Shown here: one piece after another, positions 19,476 through 32,200 of the stretch
Layout of the letters: each line of letters begins with the position of its first letter
Numbering within the stretch: position 1 is the first letter of the stretch
From: Butyriboletus loyo
Lineage: Eukaryota; Basidiomycota; Agaricomycetes; Boletales; Boletaceae
Assembly (NCBI GenBank): GCA_038093515.1
Contig: JBBPSI010000220.1
Coordinates: 1-40,030 of the forward strand
Direction: 5' to 3'
DNA length: 40,030 nt
Position numbers and translations under genes: made by a program
Notes under the pieces: generated by a model
What the model saw: only the letters and a program-made list of their open reading frames with translations
What the model was told of the DNA's origin: nothing
Database searches by the model: none

Positions 19476-20812
19476 TCACGCCTTTTTTAACCAAGCATCG
19501 TGCCGTGCTACCAATTCTCGCACAATTTCCTCCTCGATCTCCTTGTGTGATGCAGACGGAGAGGAGTCAATCTCAATCCAAGTTTCTTCGTATTCAAGAC
19601 CGTCCGGACCAAGCTTCTCGCCAGGCGCGGTCGACTTTGGGGACACCAACACCACACGATGTTTTCGATGGTGCAAGTCGTTCCCAATGACGACCTGGTG
19701 TCCATATCGCTCAAGCGCCTGACGCGCTTTGGGTATGAGCAGCGTTTGGTCGGTTTCAAGCTGGTCAACCGACATATGAGCAACCAATGGGATGTCGCGC
19801 CATTGCACGCACCTTGAAAGAGACAACAAAACCCGCGGGCACCCACTCAGAGACCAGCGGTTTCAGAATTTTGGGCACCTGGTCCATTTCTATGTGCAAG
19901 CTGCCCTTTCCTGACTGGATCTTGTGTTCCGACTGATCAACGCCACGCTTGTCATTTAGTTACCGTTAAAAAGCATGAACCATCCTACTGACCATTTTTT
20001 GCTTGGGTAAGAAGAAGTCGCTTACAGCGGCAGCGAGGTAATACATGGCCTTTGGTCCCAACCTTTTCATTTCTTTGCTTATCGCGCGTAACAGATAGAG
20101 GTAATCATTGACCGTGACAAATGTGAGGGTATGTAGAATTCCCTCGGCTTGTACAGCCTTGTAGGCCCGCAAGATGGACAATAAGGCTGCGCGCTCAGAC
20201 GTCTTCACTGTGATGTGTGGCTGGGCGGCACTTGGGGAGGGGTCATTCGAATATGGGTATGCGGAGTCAATTGTGGAGGAAGAAGGTAACGCGGCATCTA
20301 TCTCGAGGAAATCAAGGAAAGGATGAGTCGAATGGGAATAGTTCCGGCTAAAGGGCTGAAGACTGAATTGCCGATGCATGAAGATGACTGCATATCCTTG
20401 TTTTAAAAAGTATTCGGCGGAGGTTGCACCTCGCGTGCCTGGGAGACAAAACATGAATTCATTCACATGGCAGATCGTAGGCAACACACCTGCACTAAAG
20501 TTATCAAGAAATCGGACACTAGAGTGGAATAAGCAATGATCGTGTATTAACCTGAAGTCGGGCTCACACGTTGAGCTCCAATGGAACGGTTGTACCCCCG
20601 CTCTATTCAGGGTGTAAGATCAAAGTATGGATCTGACGAAGCGGGGGTAAATTCACCGTCACAAGGACAACTTTCCTTCCTTTCTCAATCTGTCTATCGA
20701 TGAAGTGGGATACGCCTTGGATATCAGCTTTGAGGGTGCTCGGCCCTGGCTGGGTTGCAAAGTAAGACTCTGAGGAGAACGACGTGGCATCAGACTGAGT
20801 CGTGTTCGGCAT
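19476..20812 (-). CDS. CAB2: Phosphopantothenate-cysteine ligase
   Basis: Six exons in transcript order: 20812-20657, 20602-20568, 20518-20490, 20438-19993, 19932-19813, 19760-19476. Introns are 49-60 nt and the product is 356 aa. Two tiny exons (35 and 29 nt) are needed to rebuild the core SGGTTVPLE...RFLDNFSAG, which continues into TRGATSAEYFLKQGYAVIF. Later landmarks are YYLAAAVSDFF, the segment SEHKIQSGKG, and LETDQTLLIPKARQALERYG with VIGNDLHHRKHRVV. These match eukaryotic PPCS (CoaB), which joins cysteine to 4'-phosphopantothenate using a nucleoside triphosphate in coenzyme A synthesis, in the cytosol. The ATG at 20812 gives a short non-conserved leader before HFIDRQIEKGRKVVLVT, usual for the family. 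It is tandem with the Sec2-like gene and has its own upstream region. Confidence 0.9.
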
Positions 20813-23542
20813 TCTTGAACTCGATGCACACAGCAATTGTGGCCCAGACGTTAAATGTACAGCACAGCCACACTGTGTACAGACACACTTTTGGTATTTC
20901 ACTCCGAAAACCAGTTAGTATGTGAGTAACTTGAAAAACTTGTAGACGGCCGAACGTTGAACGTTGAACCAGAACCATATCCGACGTCAGTACAAGTCCA
21001 CAACATTGTATTCATTTCTACTTGGTACCTAGTCACCCTCATTGAGAGTTGACCTTGCTTTGGCCGTGCCGATTGAACTGTGCTCACCTGCTACCTCAGG
21101 ATATCAATGCAGGGGATTGGGTACCCATCTTCGTTCCGCGAGCAGGAGCTCGTTTGAGAAAAAACTCTTATGGGGCGAACGAAAACATCTAACAAGTACT
21201 GGTTGATGGGTCTAACCGCCTGTCGGACGAGGTCAAGTTGTGACTCCGCCATCATATGGACACGTCGTTGGTGCGCCGTCCCTGGCAAGTAGAATACTTT
21301 CCATTCGTTTCAACAGGACATACTGTTGACATATATGCCTACTTGTACCTGGACCGAAGGCCATTTATACTCGCTCATTACAATAGCGCAACTCAGCTCG
21401 TTTTCCCCGGACTACGTCAAGGTAAGGTATCAATTTATACTACATTTTATATATGTTACTCAAGGTGCTCGTTAGGTTATTACCATTCTCGTTCTTCCTA
21501 TCCTTTGTCACCGGTCATACGTCATTTTCTGATAACAGCATTATGCTAGACACTTTCAACGGTGCAGATGATGGTGTTGTCACTGCTGAATTCTCTTGAG
21601 TGGGTAGACGTGCCGTAGTGTATCCTGAACATCTTTTGTCTGTAGGTCGCATTATCACCCGACACCAAACACACTGTGACATTGGTGTCAGACCCAGCCA
21701 CTATCCCTCGAAATCTACTCGGTTCACTTCGATATATCATGTTGGCCTGTATCGCATGCTTTCTGATCGTGTGCGTTGCATCGACGTTAGAGGGTACACT
21801 ATCGTATGGCGATGTTCTTAACTAACGTTGACTAACACACGCACACAGTGGATGTCTTGAAGAAGAACGCGGGACCTCCTGATAGGACTAATTCTCGTCC
21901 TTCGGAATGGGTACCTCTTCGAGATCCGACGCATCCTCATCCTTTTCTGCCTCCTCATCGATACTCATCGCCGCCGATCTCGACCACACATTCAGTGCTC
22001 CTGATCCAGGTCGAAACCGGGGCAAACCTATTCCATATATCGAAACGTCCAAGGGCGCGACACAAGCACAGGTCTGACGAACGCACGCCAACGCCAATGT
22101 TTGGGACAGTGGTTCTCCGCGTCCGTGAGCCATCGGTGCATGATCATTTAAATGATATCATGATGGGTGGTGGCGCTTGGAAATTAAAATTCAAGATTCA
22201 ATCCGATTTCAGAAAAAAAAGATGATACGAATTACGAGGTATTCGTGAACGTGTTGCATCATGTCAAGTATAAAGTGAGTCGTTCCCCGTTTTCTCGGCT
22301 GCGGCTGCAATGCGGACGCGACGTCCCCGACAGCCCTTGCTTAGGCCAAACCAACATTCGATCAAGTACAGGCATACGTTGCTCGTTCTTGTCTTCTTTG
22401 CCTTCGTGGGCACCAATCGCCAATCACCAGTCACCAGTGGCATACCGTACGATAGCATCCTCGCACCCTCTGAATCAAGATGGGCTCTTCGAATACGTAA
22501 ACGTATCGACACGCGCACGTCATGGTACGTCGTATAAGTACTCTCAGGGATGTGTGTAATATCACACTTTGCTTGCAAGGAAGGAGGGAGAACGCGCGAG
22601 CGGCGAGACTCGGATGCGAATTCGGGGATGTCAATCGAACGTCAAAATCAGTACCAAATCCATACACGACGTCGCCCGCATTGCCTGCGTACATGTGATA
22701 TCCGGATCCACCAGGACGCCATGGCAGGCGGTATAAGACTCGGTCACCGATCATCCGACGACCTTGACCAATGACTGCGTTCACAGACGTGTCCTGTCCT
22801 CTCCAAAATCCACTGGAACCCTAGGAGTTTGTACTGTATACTGCACATCGCCCGCATGATGCATGACGTAATCGTTCTGGCCGACCACTACTAACTACGG
22901 CCAAAAGTCAGGCTGCCAGCCAATCATTTCCTACGAGCAGCCTGAGAGAGGCAGGCCTTCCGTGCTCGCTGAACCATGACATTCTCAGTGGCCGGATACC
23001 CCTTGAAACCCAAGTATTCGAAGCAGAGTATGTATGTCGGACCCTCGACATACATGTAGATCGTGGCCTATTGATTCCGCGCAGGCGGTCTCGAAAGGCA
23101 TTATTCCCGTTCTTGTGTAAACTCGTAGCTGGGGGATTAGGGTACAAGCTCCAGATCCAAATAAAATAAATCGCGCAATTGTCCACTGTAATTGTTCAAC
23201 AAGGGGCCAAAACTGTGCATTTTGGGGGGATATCATATGCATAGTACCTTGAGCACGTGTACGCAGACAACACTGCACGTGATGGCCAACGACAAAGAAA
23301 AAAAATAGTCCCTCGAGATGTCGTTTCACAACGTGCATAATATGAAGAAGACAAAGGACAGCATGGACGAGAATCCAACCAATCCTAATCGTAGTGGCAA
23401 ATTAGCATGAACGCATCCAAGTCATGTTACGAACGGAAAGGTCAACAAAAAGGAAAAGAAAAGAAAAACGACCCAAGTGAAGCGATGGGACATCGATGCG
23501 AATCTACACGATGACCCAAATGACTGCGGAAAAAAAAAGAGA
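20813..23542. other. Long gene-poor interval
   Basis: No conserved gene is recognised over 2.7 kb. Directly upstream of the PPCS gene, 20951-20968 holds a short tandem of GTTGAAC. A weak spliced candidate at 21256-21831 is listed separately. The open frames between 21848 and 23400 on both strands are short and change frame without splice support. No RNA gene is seen. Confidence 0.5.
21256..21831 (+). CDS. Possible small spliced gene with one membrane helix (unrecognised)
   Basis: An ATG at 21256 opens a frame ending at a plausible donor (CAAG|GTAAGG, about 21421). Further on, a frame after a possible acceptor (TGTAG, 21645) reads VALSPDTKHTVTLVSDPA, then a hydrophobic run LRYIMLACIACFLIVCVAS, and stops at TAA near 21823. 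That could be a transmembrane segment at the C-terminus. I could not join all pieces into one consistent model, and no family is recognised. It may be a decayed gene or chance. Confidence 0.2.
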
Positions 23543-26147
23543 CTACATGATCACACACTCCTTCTCCTCGAGCTTCACCCCTTGGATACCCATCTCCGCG
23601 AACGTCGTCGGGCCCTTGCCGGACGAACGTGCCGGTGGTGGTTGTTGAGGCCCGTTTATATCCACGTCTTGGGGTCCACCCTGAGCGGTAACAGGAGAGG
23701 GCACACTCCCCGCACGCTGAACCGGCGGACGTCCCGCAGGGCGTGCATAGCTCGGAGAGTCTGTTTTCAACGGCGGCGACGCGCCCCCGGCGGAGTTGGA
23801 TCCAGGGTCGACGAGCGTGTACCGATGCTGGTTTGCAAATTGTCTGTGAGAGGGTGCTTGAGGTTCTGGGCTGGGTGGAACACCGAGACCTTGTTGCATA
23901 TGTGGACTCATCGTGTGAGCAGGAAGTTGTTCTGCGACGGGTGGAAGAACTGGGGTGGGTGCAGCGCCAGATCCGTTTACGTGGTGACGGGCCGTCGAGT
24001 TCTTCCTGATCACCTCGACCACTTGTCGGCCGTCCTCGAACGACGATCTCGGGACACCACTCTCGCGTTCCGAGCGCTGCTTGGCCTGCGTGCGTTTGCG
24101 AACAAGTTTGGATTCCGTAATATTGTCATGCTCCTGCCTCGAGAACGATTGGGGAGATGGCTGGGACAAGACAGCCAGTCGCTCGACAGCATCATTGTTC
24201 CCGTGATCGGAAGCCTAGTAGTTGGGATTAGCCATGTTGCCACGTCTCCAATTCGAACCCTCGCCTCGACTCACCAACTGGTACCACATCCGAGCTGCTT
24301 CGATGTCCTTGGGACCACCAACGCCAACTTCCCTGTAGTAACCCATTGCAAATTCTGCACTCGGCAAACCTTTCTTGGCAGCCTTCTCTGCAAACGTGAA
24401 TGCAAGGTTCTCGTCCTTGTCAAATGCACCTTCAGCTCCGCACAAGAACCACTTGCTGAGGGCCATGTCTGCCTCCATCTCGCCTTGTTGACTTGCGAGG
24501 GAGTAGTATTGGACGCTGAGAAGGGCATCGAACGGGAAAGGCGCGATTGCGAACTCGTACGCATGTCCGAGCTTGTACTGCGCAGGAGCAAAATGGAGGA
24601 ATGCAGCCCGTTCCAAATGGAGTCGCGCTTCTTGTTGAGCCGAAGAGTGCGGCGGAATGAGTGGCGCAAAGACATGCGGAGGAACGGTAACATGGGAGAA
24701 CTCGCCAAGGAGAAGTGAGCCGTATACGTACGCCGGCTGAGGAACCTGCACAGAGGCAAGTGTCGCAGCACGATGAATCAAGGGAAGACCGATCTCTGGC
24801 TGAGCAGGGAAACCGAGCTGGCCCATCAAGTTTGCCATTCCAATACGCTATTACATACACGCGGGAAAGTTATTTACGGACACAAATGGAAGCAGCAAAG
24901 CACTCACGTAAACACAACTCTCGACGTTGAGCTTCAGACCGCGTTCAAAGCAATCGCGGGCATGGGCTACATCGTTGAAGTTTTCGTAATCACGACCAAG
25001 CCGGAACCAAGCCTGCGCGTAGCCTGCCCGCGCAGCCTGTTCAAAGTCGCGGAAGGCAACACGCGGGTTGTGTGGGACATGATCGGGGTATGCACCCGAC
25101 GCGGCGAACGTGGCACGAAGATAGATCGCCTCCGCAGCAAAGATGGGGATTGGATTGGGGTGTTGCGCAGATGCGATTTGAACGACCAGCGGGACCGCGA
25201 TTTGCACGAGACGTAACAGTTGCGGATCCTGTATGACGGCGGGTCCGGTAGGTGGTGTTTCACCTGAAGTGTTCTGTTGAGCGCGGTCGACGAGCAGGAG
25301 GATGTCTCGCGCCCAGTTGATTTTTAAGGCAGGGTCATGGTTAGGCTGCTGAATGGTAGCGGAGGCAGTCGTTAATGACTTGATGGTTGGAAGTGGGGCA
25401 GTGAGCGATGGTGTCCCGCTTTGCCGGGGTGGGGAGGAAGTCTGTGGCGGGGGATACGATGGTTGAACGGTGCTGGATCTCGGGTGCATCTGTGGTTGCT
25501 GGGGAGGTTGACCGTAATTCGAGAGTGCAGAGACGGAAGCTCTATGATGGAGCGGCGGTATCTGAAACTGTGGTTGGCAAGGTGCCTGGTGGGAATAGGA
25601 ATGCTGTGGGGGTAGTGGTGACGCAGGAAGAGGGATTCCAGCAGGGGAATTTGTCGGGTTCCAAGAGCTCCAGGCGTTCTGGTTTGGAGGCGGCTGGACT
25701 GAAACGCGATGGACGGCCTGGGGAGGAGCAAAACCTGGATTGTAGTTATAAGGAGGTTGTTGGGGAGGGGGTTGGGGTCTAAGAGAGACGACGTGGTATG
25801 GGTCGTGGTATGAAGGTTGGTGAAAAGCTGCGGCTTGGTTGTCCAAGGTCCTTGCCATCTGTTTGTACATGTACATAATATAAAAAATAGAGTAATCAGC
25901 GACACATGGAGGTGACACAATGCACGCGGCGCACATTGGAGGGCAGGTTCGGGTCGAGGCGATGGGGACGAGGGGCAGGGAGGGGAGTGGAGAGATGCGG
26001 GGGAGGTGATGGTTGGGACTGGAAGATGTATGATGGAGGGGGCAGAGGGGGCAAAGGAGGTGGCTGGTCTAGATGGGGTGGCACCACGTAACCAGCTGTA
26101 GCCTCGTATCCACTAGCAGGGCGCGGAGGTACAGGCGGAGCAGTCAT
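23543..26147 (-). CDS. Skt5/Chs4-like chitin synthase regulator (Sel1 repeats, CaaX)
   Basis: Four exons in transcript order: 26147-25935, 25858-24908, 24847-24275, 24214-23543. All introns are phase 0 (76, 60 and 60 nt) and the product is 802 aa. Residues 1-250 are Pro/Gln-rich and low complexity. A helical block with INWARDILLLVDRAQ leads into a run of Sel1/TPR-like repeats at about 290-600, with motifs such as AARAGYAQAWFRLGRDYE, ALSKWFLCGAEGAF, AEKAAKKGLPSAEFAMGYY and ARMWYQL|ASDHGNNDAVERL across the last splice. A disordered tail ends in KLEEKECVIM. CVIM is a CaaX box for farnesylation, as in yeast Chs4. Family role: a prenylated activator and localiser of chitin synthase III at the plasma membrane. 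The start is the first ATG; the frame upstream begins only at a GTG. Confidence 0.88.
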
Positions 26148-27367
26148 CCCACTAGAATCTTCTCGTTCCTGGCGAACGTGTGTAGGCTCAACCCGATCCA
26201 GTACTCGCACACGCCTCCGTTCAGATCAACGTCGACCCTAAAAGTAAGAAGAGTAGCGTCAAAGTTCGAAACCGCTCAGATGGACGGCGAACGTCATATT
26301 GGCTGGCAGCTGTATGGTCAGAGCGACGTTGGTCCGGATATCCCACGCCCGTAGCTGTGCTGCTTGTCACTGCCATCGCGCTGCGGGCCTACCAAGGTCA
26401 TGGTATACTACTACATCGCCCACACACCGTTCCTCACGAAGTGAGATGTGCTACTGTCTACACATCACTAGTCCGAATCGGTGCAATCACCTCCGATTCC
26501 TCCCCATCAACTGCCGATCTGGGTATGGGCTGCCAGCAGCTGAACCTAATCGTGCATTCAGGCGCGTATATAATCATCGATGGCGACCAGGCTTCCCATG
26601 AGCAGTCGCTAACGATGAGTCTGGCCTTGGATATTACTCAATCACAGGCCTTTCCCGCACGCCCATGCAGTGCTGCGTGTGCAATTGGCACTGACCTAGC
26701 CGACCCTCACCTCGATTCACCAGCGTCGATCCTCGTGGGTACATATTGAGAGGCATCCACATGGTTTCGCAGGGCGGTCCAGGTCGTGCGCAGAAAGTGC
26801 TGTAGCTTTCTGGATACCTTCGTGCCACCTCGTCACCCTCTAAAAACCCCCATGCTATAGCCTATAGGTTTGACCGTTACATCATCGGCTTGATCTAACT
26901 CGTTTCCGTCGCAGCGCTCAGGGATGATGAATGATGCATCAAATTGACGAGGACTACGGGGCAATGTTCTACACTACTCGCTCGCGCTCTACGAAATAAA
27001 TTAGCACATCGCCGCGGTGTCCGTGTTAGCCTTTGCTGCCCTCGCTACCCTAACAGCGTGCCGAGGCCCATCGAACAACCACCATATACTTTCGAACTTA
27101 TCTACCACCCATGCAATATAGCACAAAGATACTGACAGCCAAAAGGTATCATCGAAATACATTCCGATGAGGGAAACACAAGGACCCAATAACGTGATAG
27201 CCAAGATCGTCCGAATAGAAAAACAGAGCAGCAATAGGGCGATAGTCAAGAAGACATTCTGTCGAGATCGAAATCTCACACCAGATTCCTTGCCCTGCCG
27301 CATTCGCCTGCGCAGCTGGCCCGAGCCTGCACAGCGAAAAGGAGGATCAAGGACAAGAATACACTTG
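26148..27367. other. Intergenic region, mostly empty
   Basis: This lies between the start of the Skt5-like gene and the stop of the MAP kinase, so it contains the promoter of the first and the 3' end of the second. Open frames at 26073-26749 (plus) have no recognisable protein. A hydrophobic minus-strand frame at 27001-27303 is listed separately. Confidence 0.5.
27001..27303 (-). CDS. Possible small membrane protein (unrecognised)
   Basis: A 100-aa frame starts with an ATG at 27303, 65 nt after the MAP kinase stop on the same strand. It has a basic start (MRQGKESGVRFRSRQ) followed by two or three hydrophobic segments (FLTIALLLLCFSIRTILAIT, LLGPCVSLIGMYF, FWLSVSLCYIAWVV) and ends in a polar tail. 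The arrangement resembles a small multi-pass membrane protein, but no family is recognised and hydrophobic frames can arise by chance. It could also be 3' UTR of the kinase. Confidence 0.25.
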   Translation of the reverse strand: MRQGKESGVRFRSRQNVFLTIALLLLCFSIRTILAITLLGPCVSLIGMYFDDTFWLSVSLCYIAWVVDKFESIWWLFDGPRHAVRVARAAKANTDTAAMC

Positions 27368-29102
<1,735 letters not shown>

Positions 29103-29292
29103 GTGAGCGTCGACGTCGTCCTCGTCGTCGGTGTTGAGAATCAATAAATAGCTGTCAGACGCTCGAGTCGCCGCAGGATGGTCGGACTTCGGAAGCAAAA
29201 GCGGCCCCGCGTCGCGTTCGATTTTTGTCCAGGATGCTCACCGGACCGCCCGACTCGTGCGATCTATTTCACGATCGCTATCGGTGTTGGCC
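29103..29292. promoter_or_regulatory. Shared 190-bp divergent promoter region (MAPK / chromodomain gene)
   Basis: Only 190 bp separate the ATG of the minus-strand MAP kinase from that of the plus-strand chromodomain gene. The strand-wise frames into this interval remain open on both sides but contain no ATG that would extend the conserved starts. No TATA box or known site is evident; the role is inferred from position. Confidence 0.4.
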
Positions 29293-32200
29293 ATGGCTCA
29301 CACCGAGACGGCGTCGCATCAAGCTCTGGGCGAACATCTGTTCTTGTGGAGAAACTTTCAGGAGACGGGCTCATTGAACTCGGGCGTTGTCGCCTATCCT
29401 GGCCTCGAGGCGTCGCATCTATTCCCGCAGCCAACTGCAGGGCAACCCTCGGCTCAGCGGGCTGCGGACGTGAGCGGAGATGCGGCACAGCCCACTCCAT
29501 CGCCGTTGTCGTCGTCGACTCCGAGACCAACGTTGCCGGCGCAGGTCATTCAACAGTGGCACCCTGGACCCAGCGCGTACTGGGGGCCGCAGCACTACTA
29601 CTCGTACTACGACCCAACTCGGCACCATCAATCCCCTTCGACTCCTTTGTTCTTCTCCATGCCCGGCCCGCACCATCCGTCAGTCTCCCCTCCCAGTACA
29701 GCCCTAGTTACCGACGCCATGGCCGAATCCCTCTTGGCATCTTTGAGAGCTCTCCAGTCCCAGTTTACTGCATTCCAAGAGAGCCTTGGAAATGTCAAGT
29801 CGGATGTCAAGGATGCCCTTTCTCAGCTTCATGCCCTGCGCGCGGCGCAGAACAAGATGGCCAAGCGCACCACAGAGTTGGAGAGTATCATTAGCGCCAC
29901 CTCCACGGGCGGAAGACGCGGCAGAGGGCGGGGTAGAGGCGGGACAGCAGGCACACACGCGGAATCACCACCGGAAGGCGCAGACGCCGGGACCATCCCC
30001 GAAAAGACGCTCATACAGAGCCTGGCTTCGATTCAATCTGCGGTCGAAGTGCTACTCGCTCGTGAAAGTCGCGCATCTCAATCTCGTGACTGTCTCTTCT
30101 CTTTGTGTACAAATGCGAATCAGCTCTCAATCTGTCTCCCAGATCTGACAGCGATCCAGCAGGAAGCAACTTTGCAGCCGCCGCCTCCACCCTCTGTCAA
30201 TCTCACGGGACAGGCATCCCGATCATTCCTGGATCTAGCTCAACAGTGTTCAACGTTGCAATCTATTTCTGCAACTTTGTCCATATCACAATCTGAGTCA
30301 TCATCACCTCTTTCTTCAATCGCGATTCCTATACCCGGAACGTCACCGCCGCCTGCAGCCCCAGGAAAAGGTCCGTGCGCAAGTGTTTCCTGTCCTATTT
30401 TTTGTATCCGCAGATATATTCTTTTGTCCTAGTCTCGTTCCCAACTGGGCGCTCGTCTACTTTTTCATGACGGCCTGACTAACTGATTGCTATTCCAAAC
30501 GTCCACAGAATACGCCGATGTGTCTATCCAAGCATGTCTACCCTCACCCACGTCTGAACCCTCATGTTGTATCACGCATTCTCAGAGACACGTACCTGCA
30601 TTTACCCCAGTCAACTGGAGCGTCGATCCAGGTAAGTATATGTCATTCCAATATGTCCATCTCCTGGATGCTCTGTCATTACTTTTTTCTTCACGTCAGT
30701 TTGAATGAGCTCACGTTAAGGTTTCTACAGCGACGCTTGGGCCCTCCGCTGGCAATTTCGGTGAGTCTTGCTCCTATCAATATCCCTACGATTCTATGTC
30801 GAGCACTTGTGGATATATGCATGCAACTGGTGGGCACAGTCACTCAGGTTTTACGTCTTGCCCAGGCGCCTGATTGATCTGAGGCTATTTTCACGTTTTC
30901 ATCCACCGAAGGCAGGGAAAATACTATTTGATCGCCTCTTTACACGTGACACGTTCTGGAACGATGCTAACCCAGATGATCCAGCACAACCAACCGCATA
31001 TACTGCAGAGTATTTCGCTCACTTCCTATGTGACACCCAACTCCCTAGCGCAACTAACACCGCAACGGATAGTCAAACACCTCGAAGCGATGGTGATTAT
31101 TCGCTTCACAGCTCGACGGCCTCGCATCCCCAGTCACCTACACGCAAGATGTCAATCCTTTCCTTATCTACCTACTCGACCGAACCTACAGTCGACAACT
31201 CCACATCGCAGCCGGTGCCGTCGACTGTTCTACCAGCAGTTTCTGGTCCTCCAGACCCTTTAACTATACCTTCAGCCGGTGGCACCAGTCCTGCAACGGA
31301 AGCCTCGTCTTCAGCAAGGGACTTGCAAAGTTCACTGCTCCAGACACCCTCTCTCGCAACTGAAGGCCTTAATTCTTCAGTGAGAGTACCAGGGTTGGGG
31401 CAGCCCAGTAACTCGCGAACGCCGCCCACTTCTCTATTACGCTCTCTGAGTAGTATTGATGCCACGCCGATATCGGTGTCTGGTGCTTCAGGGTCCAAGG
31501 AGCCCATAGGTCGCCCTGTGCAGCCCTGCGCGGAGCCAGAACCACAGGATGCTCAGATGGCCTCCGCTACAGACGGCGACGGGATTTCGGTTAGAAGCAA
31601 GGTGAAAATGGCTCCTGAACTCTTACCTGCTACACCGGGGCATTTTCGACAGTCTTCCCCGGTGGAGGCTGACGATGGAGGATTGACATCCAACCATCAC
31701 ACTGCGTCATCGGAGACCTTTACAGACGACCATGAGCTCCGGATGGTCAGTCGCGAAGACGACACTACCACGGACCCAACACTGATTTCACGTACTTGTC
31801 TTCCTCGGATCTTGCCCGTGATACGCACACCTCCATCCTTGACACCGGAGCCGTCGGTTGGAGAAGATCGGGGATCGGCTCAACAAGGCTCAGTCAGGTC
31901 ATTTTCTGAGGCGCTGTCACCTTTGACCCCTCCGCTGCTTTCCCCGTTCCCAGCTGTTGGGAGCTTGGGATCGGAGGAACGTGGTAGCAACTTGAGCGGA
32001 CAGACAGCGGTTCAGAAAGTCACGGAAGAACTGACAAATTCCACGGATGATGCAAGGGACATGGTCCTCTGTGGAGGTGACGCTACTCAAGGGATTAGTG
32101 TGGATGCTCCGATGAACGACGGAGGGCCGAGTCCTAGACCTCAAACGGATGCAGGGGTCGAGGGATCGAGTTTTGGAACGAACTTGGGAGTGCCCGTTAT

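Noticed and set aside
23477..24718. 413-codon plus-strand open frame
   Set aside because: It is antisense to the well supported Skt5-like exons and has Arg/Cys/Leu-rich shadow composition without domain similarity.
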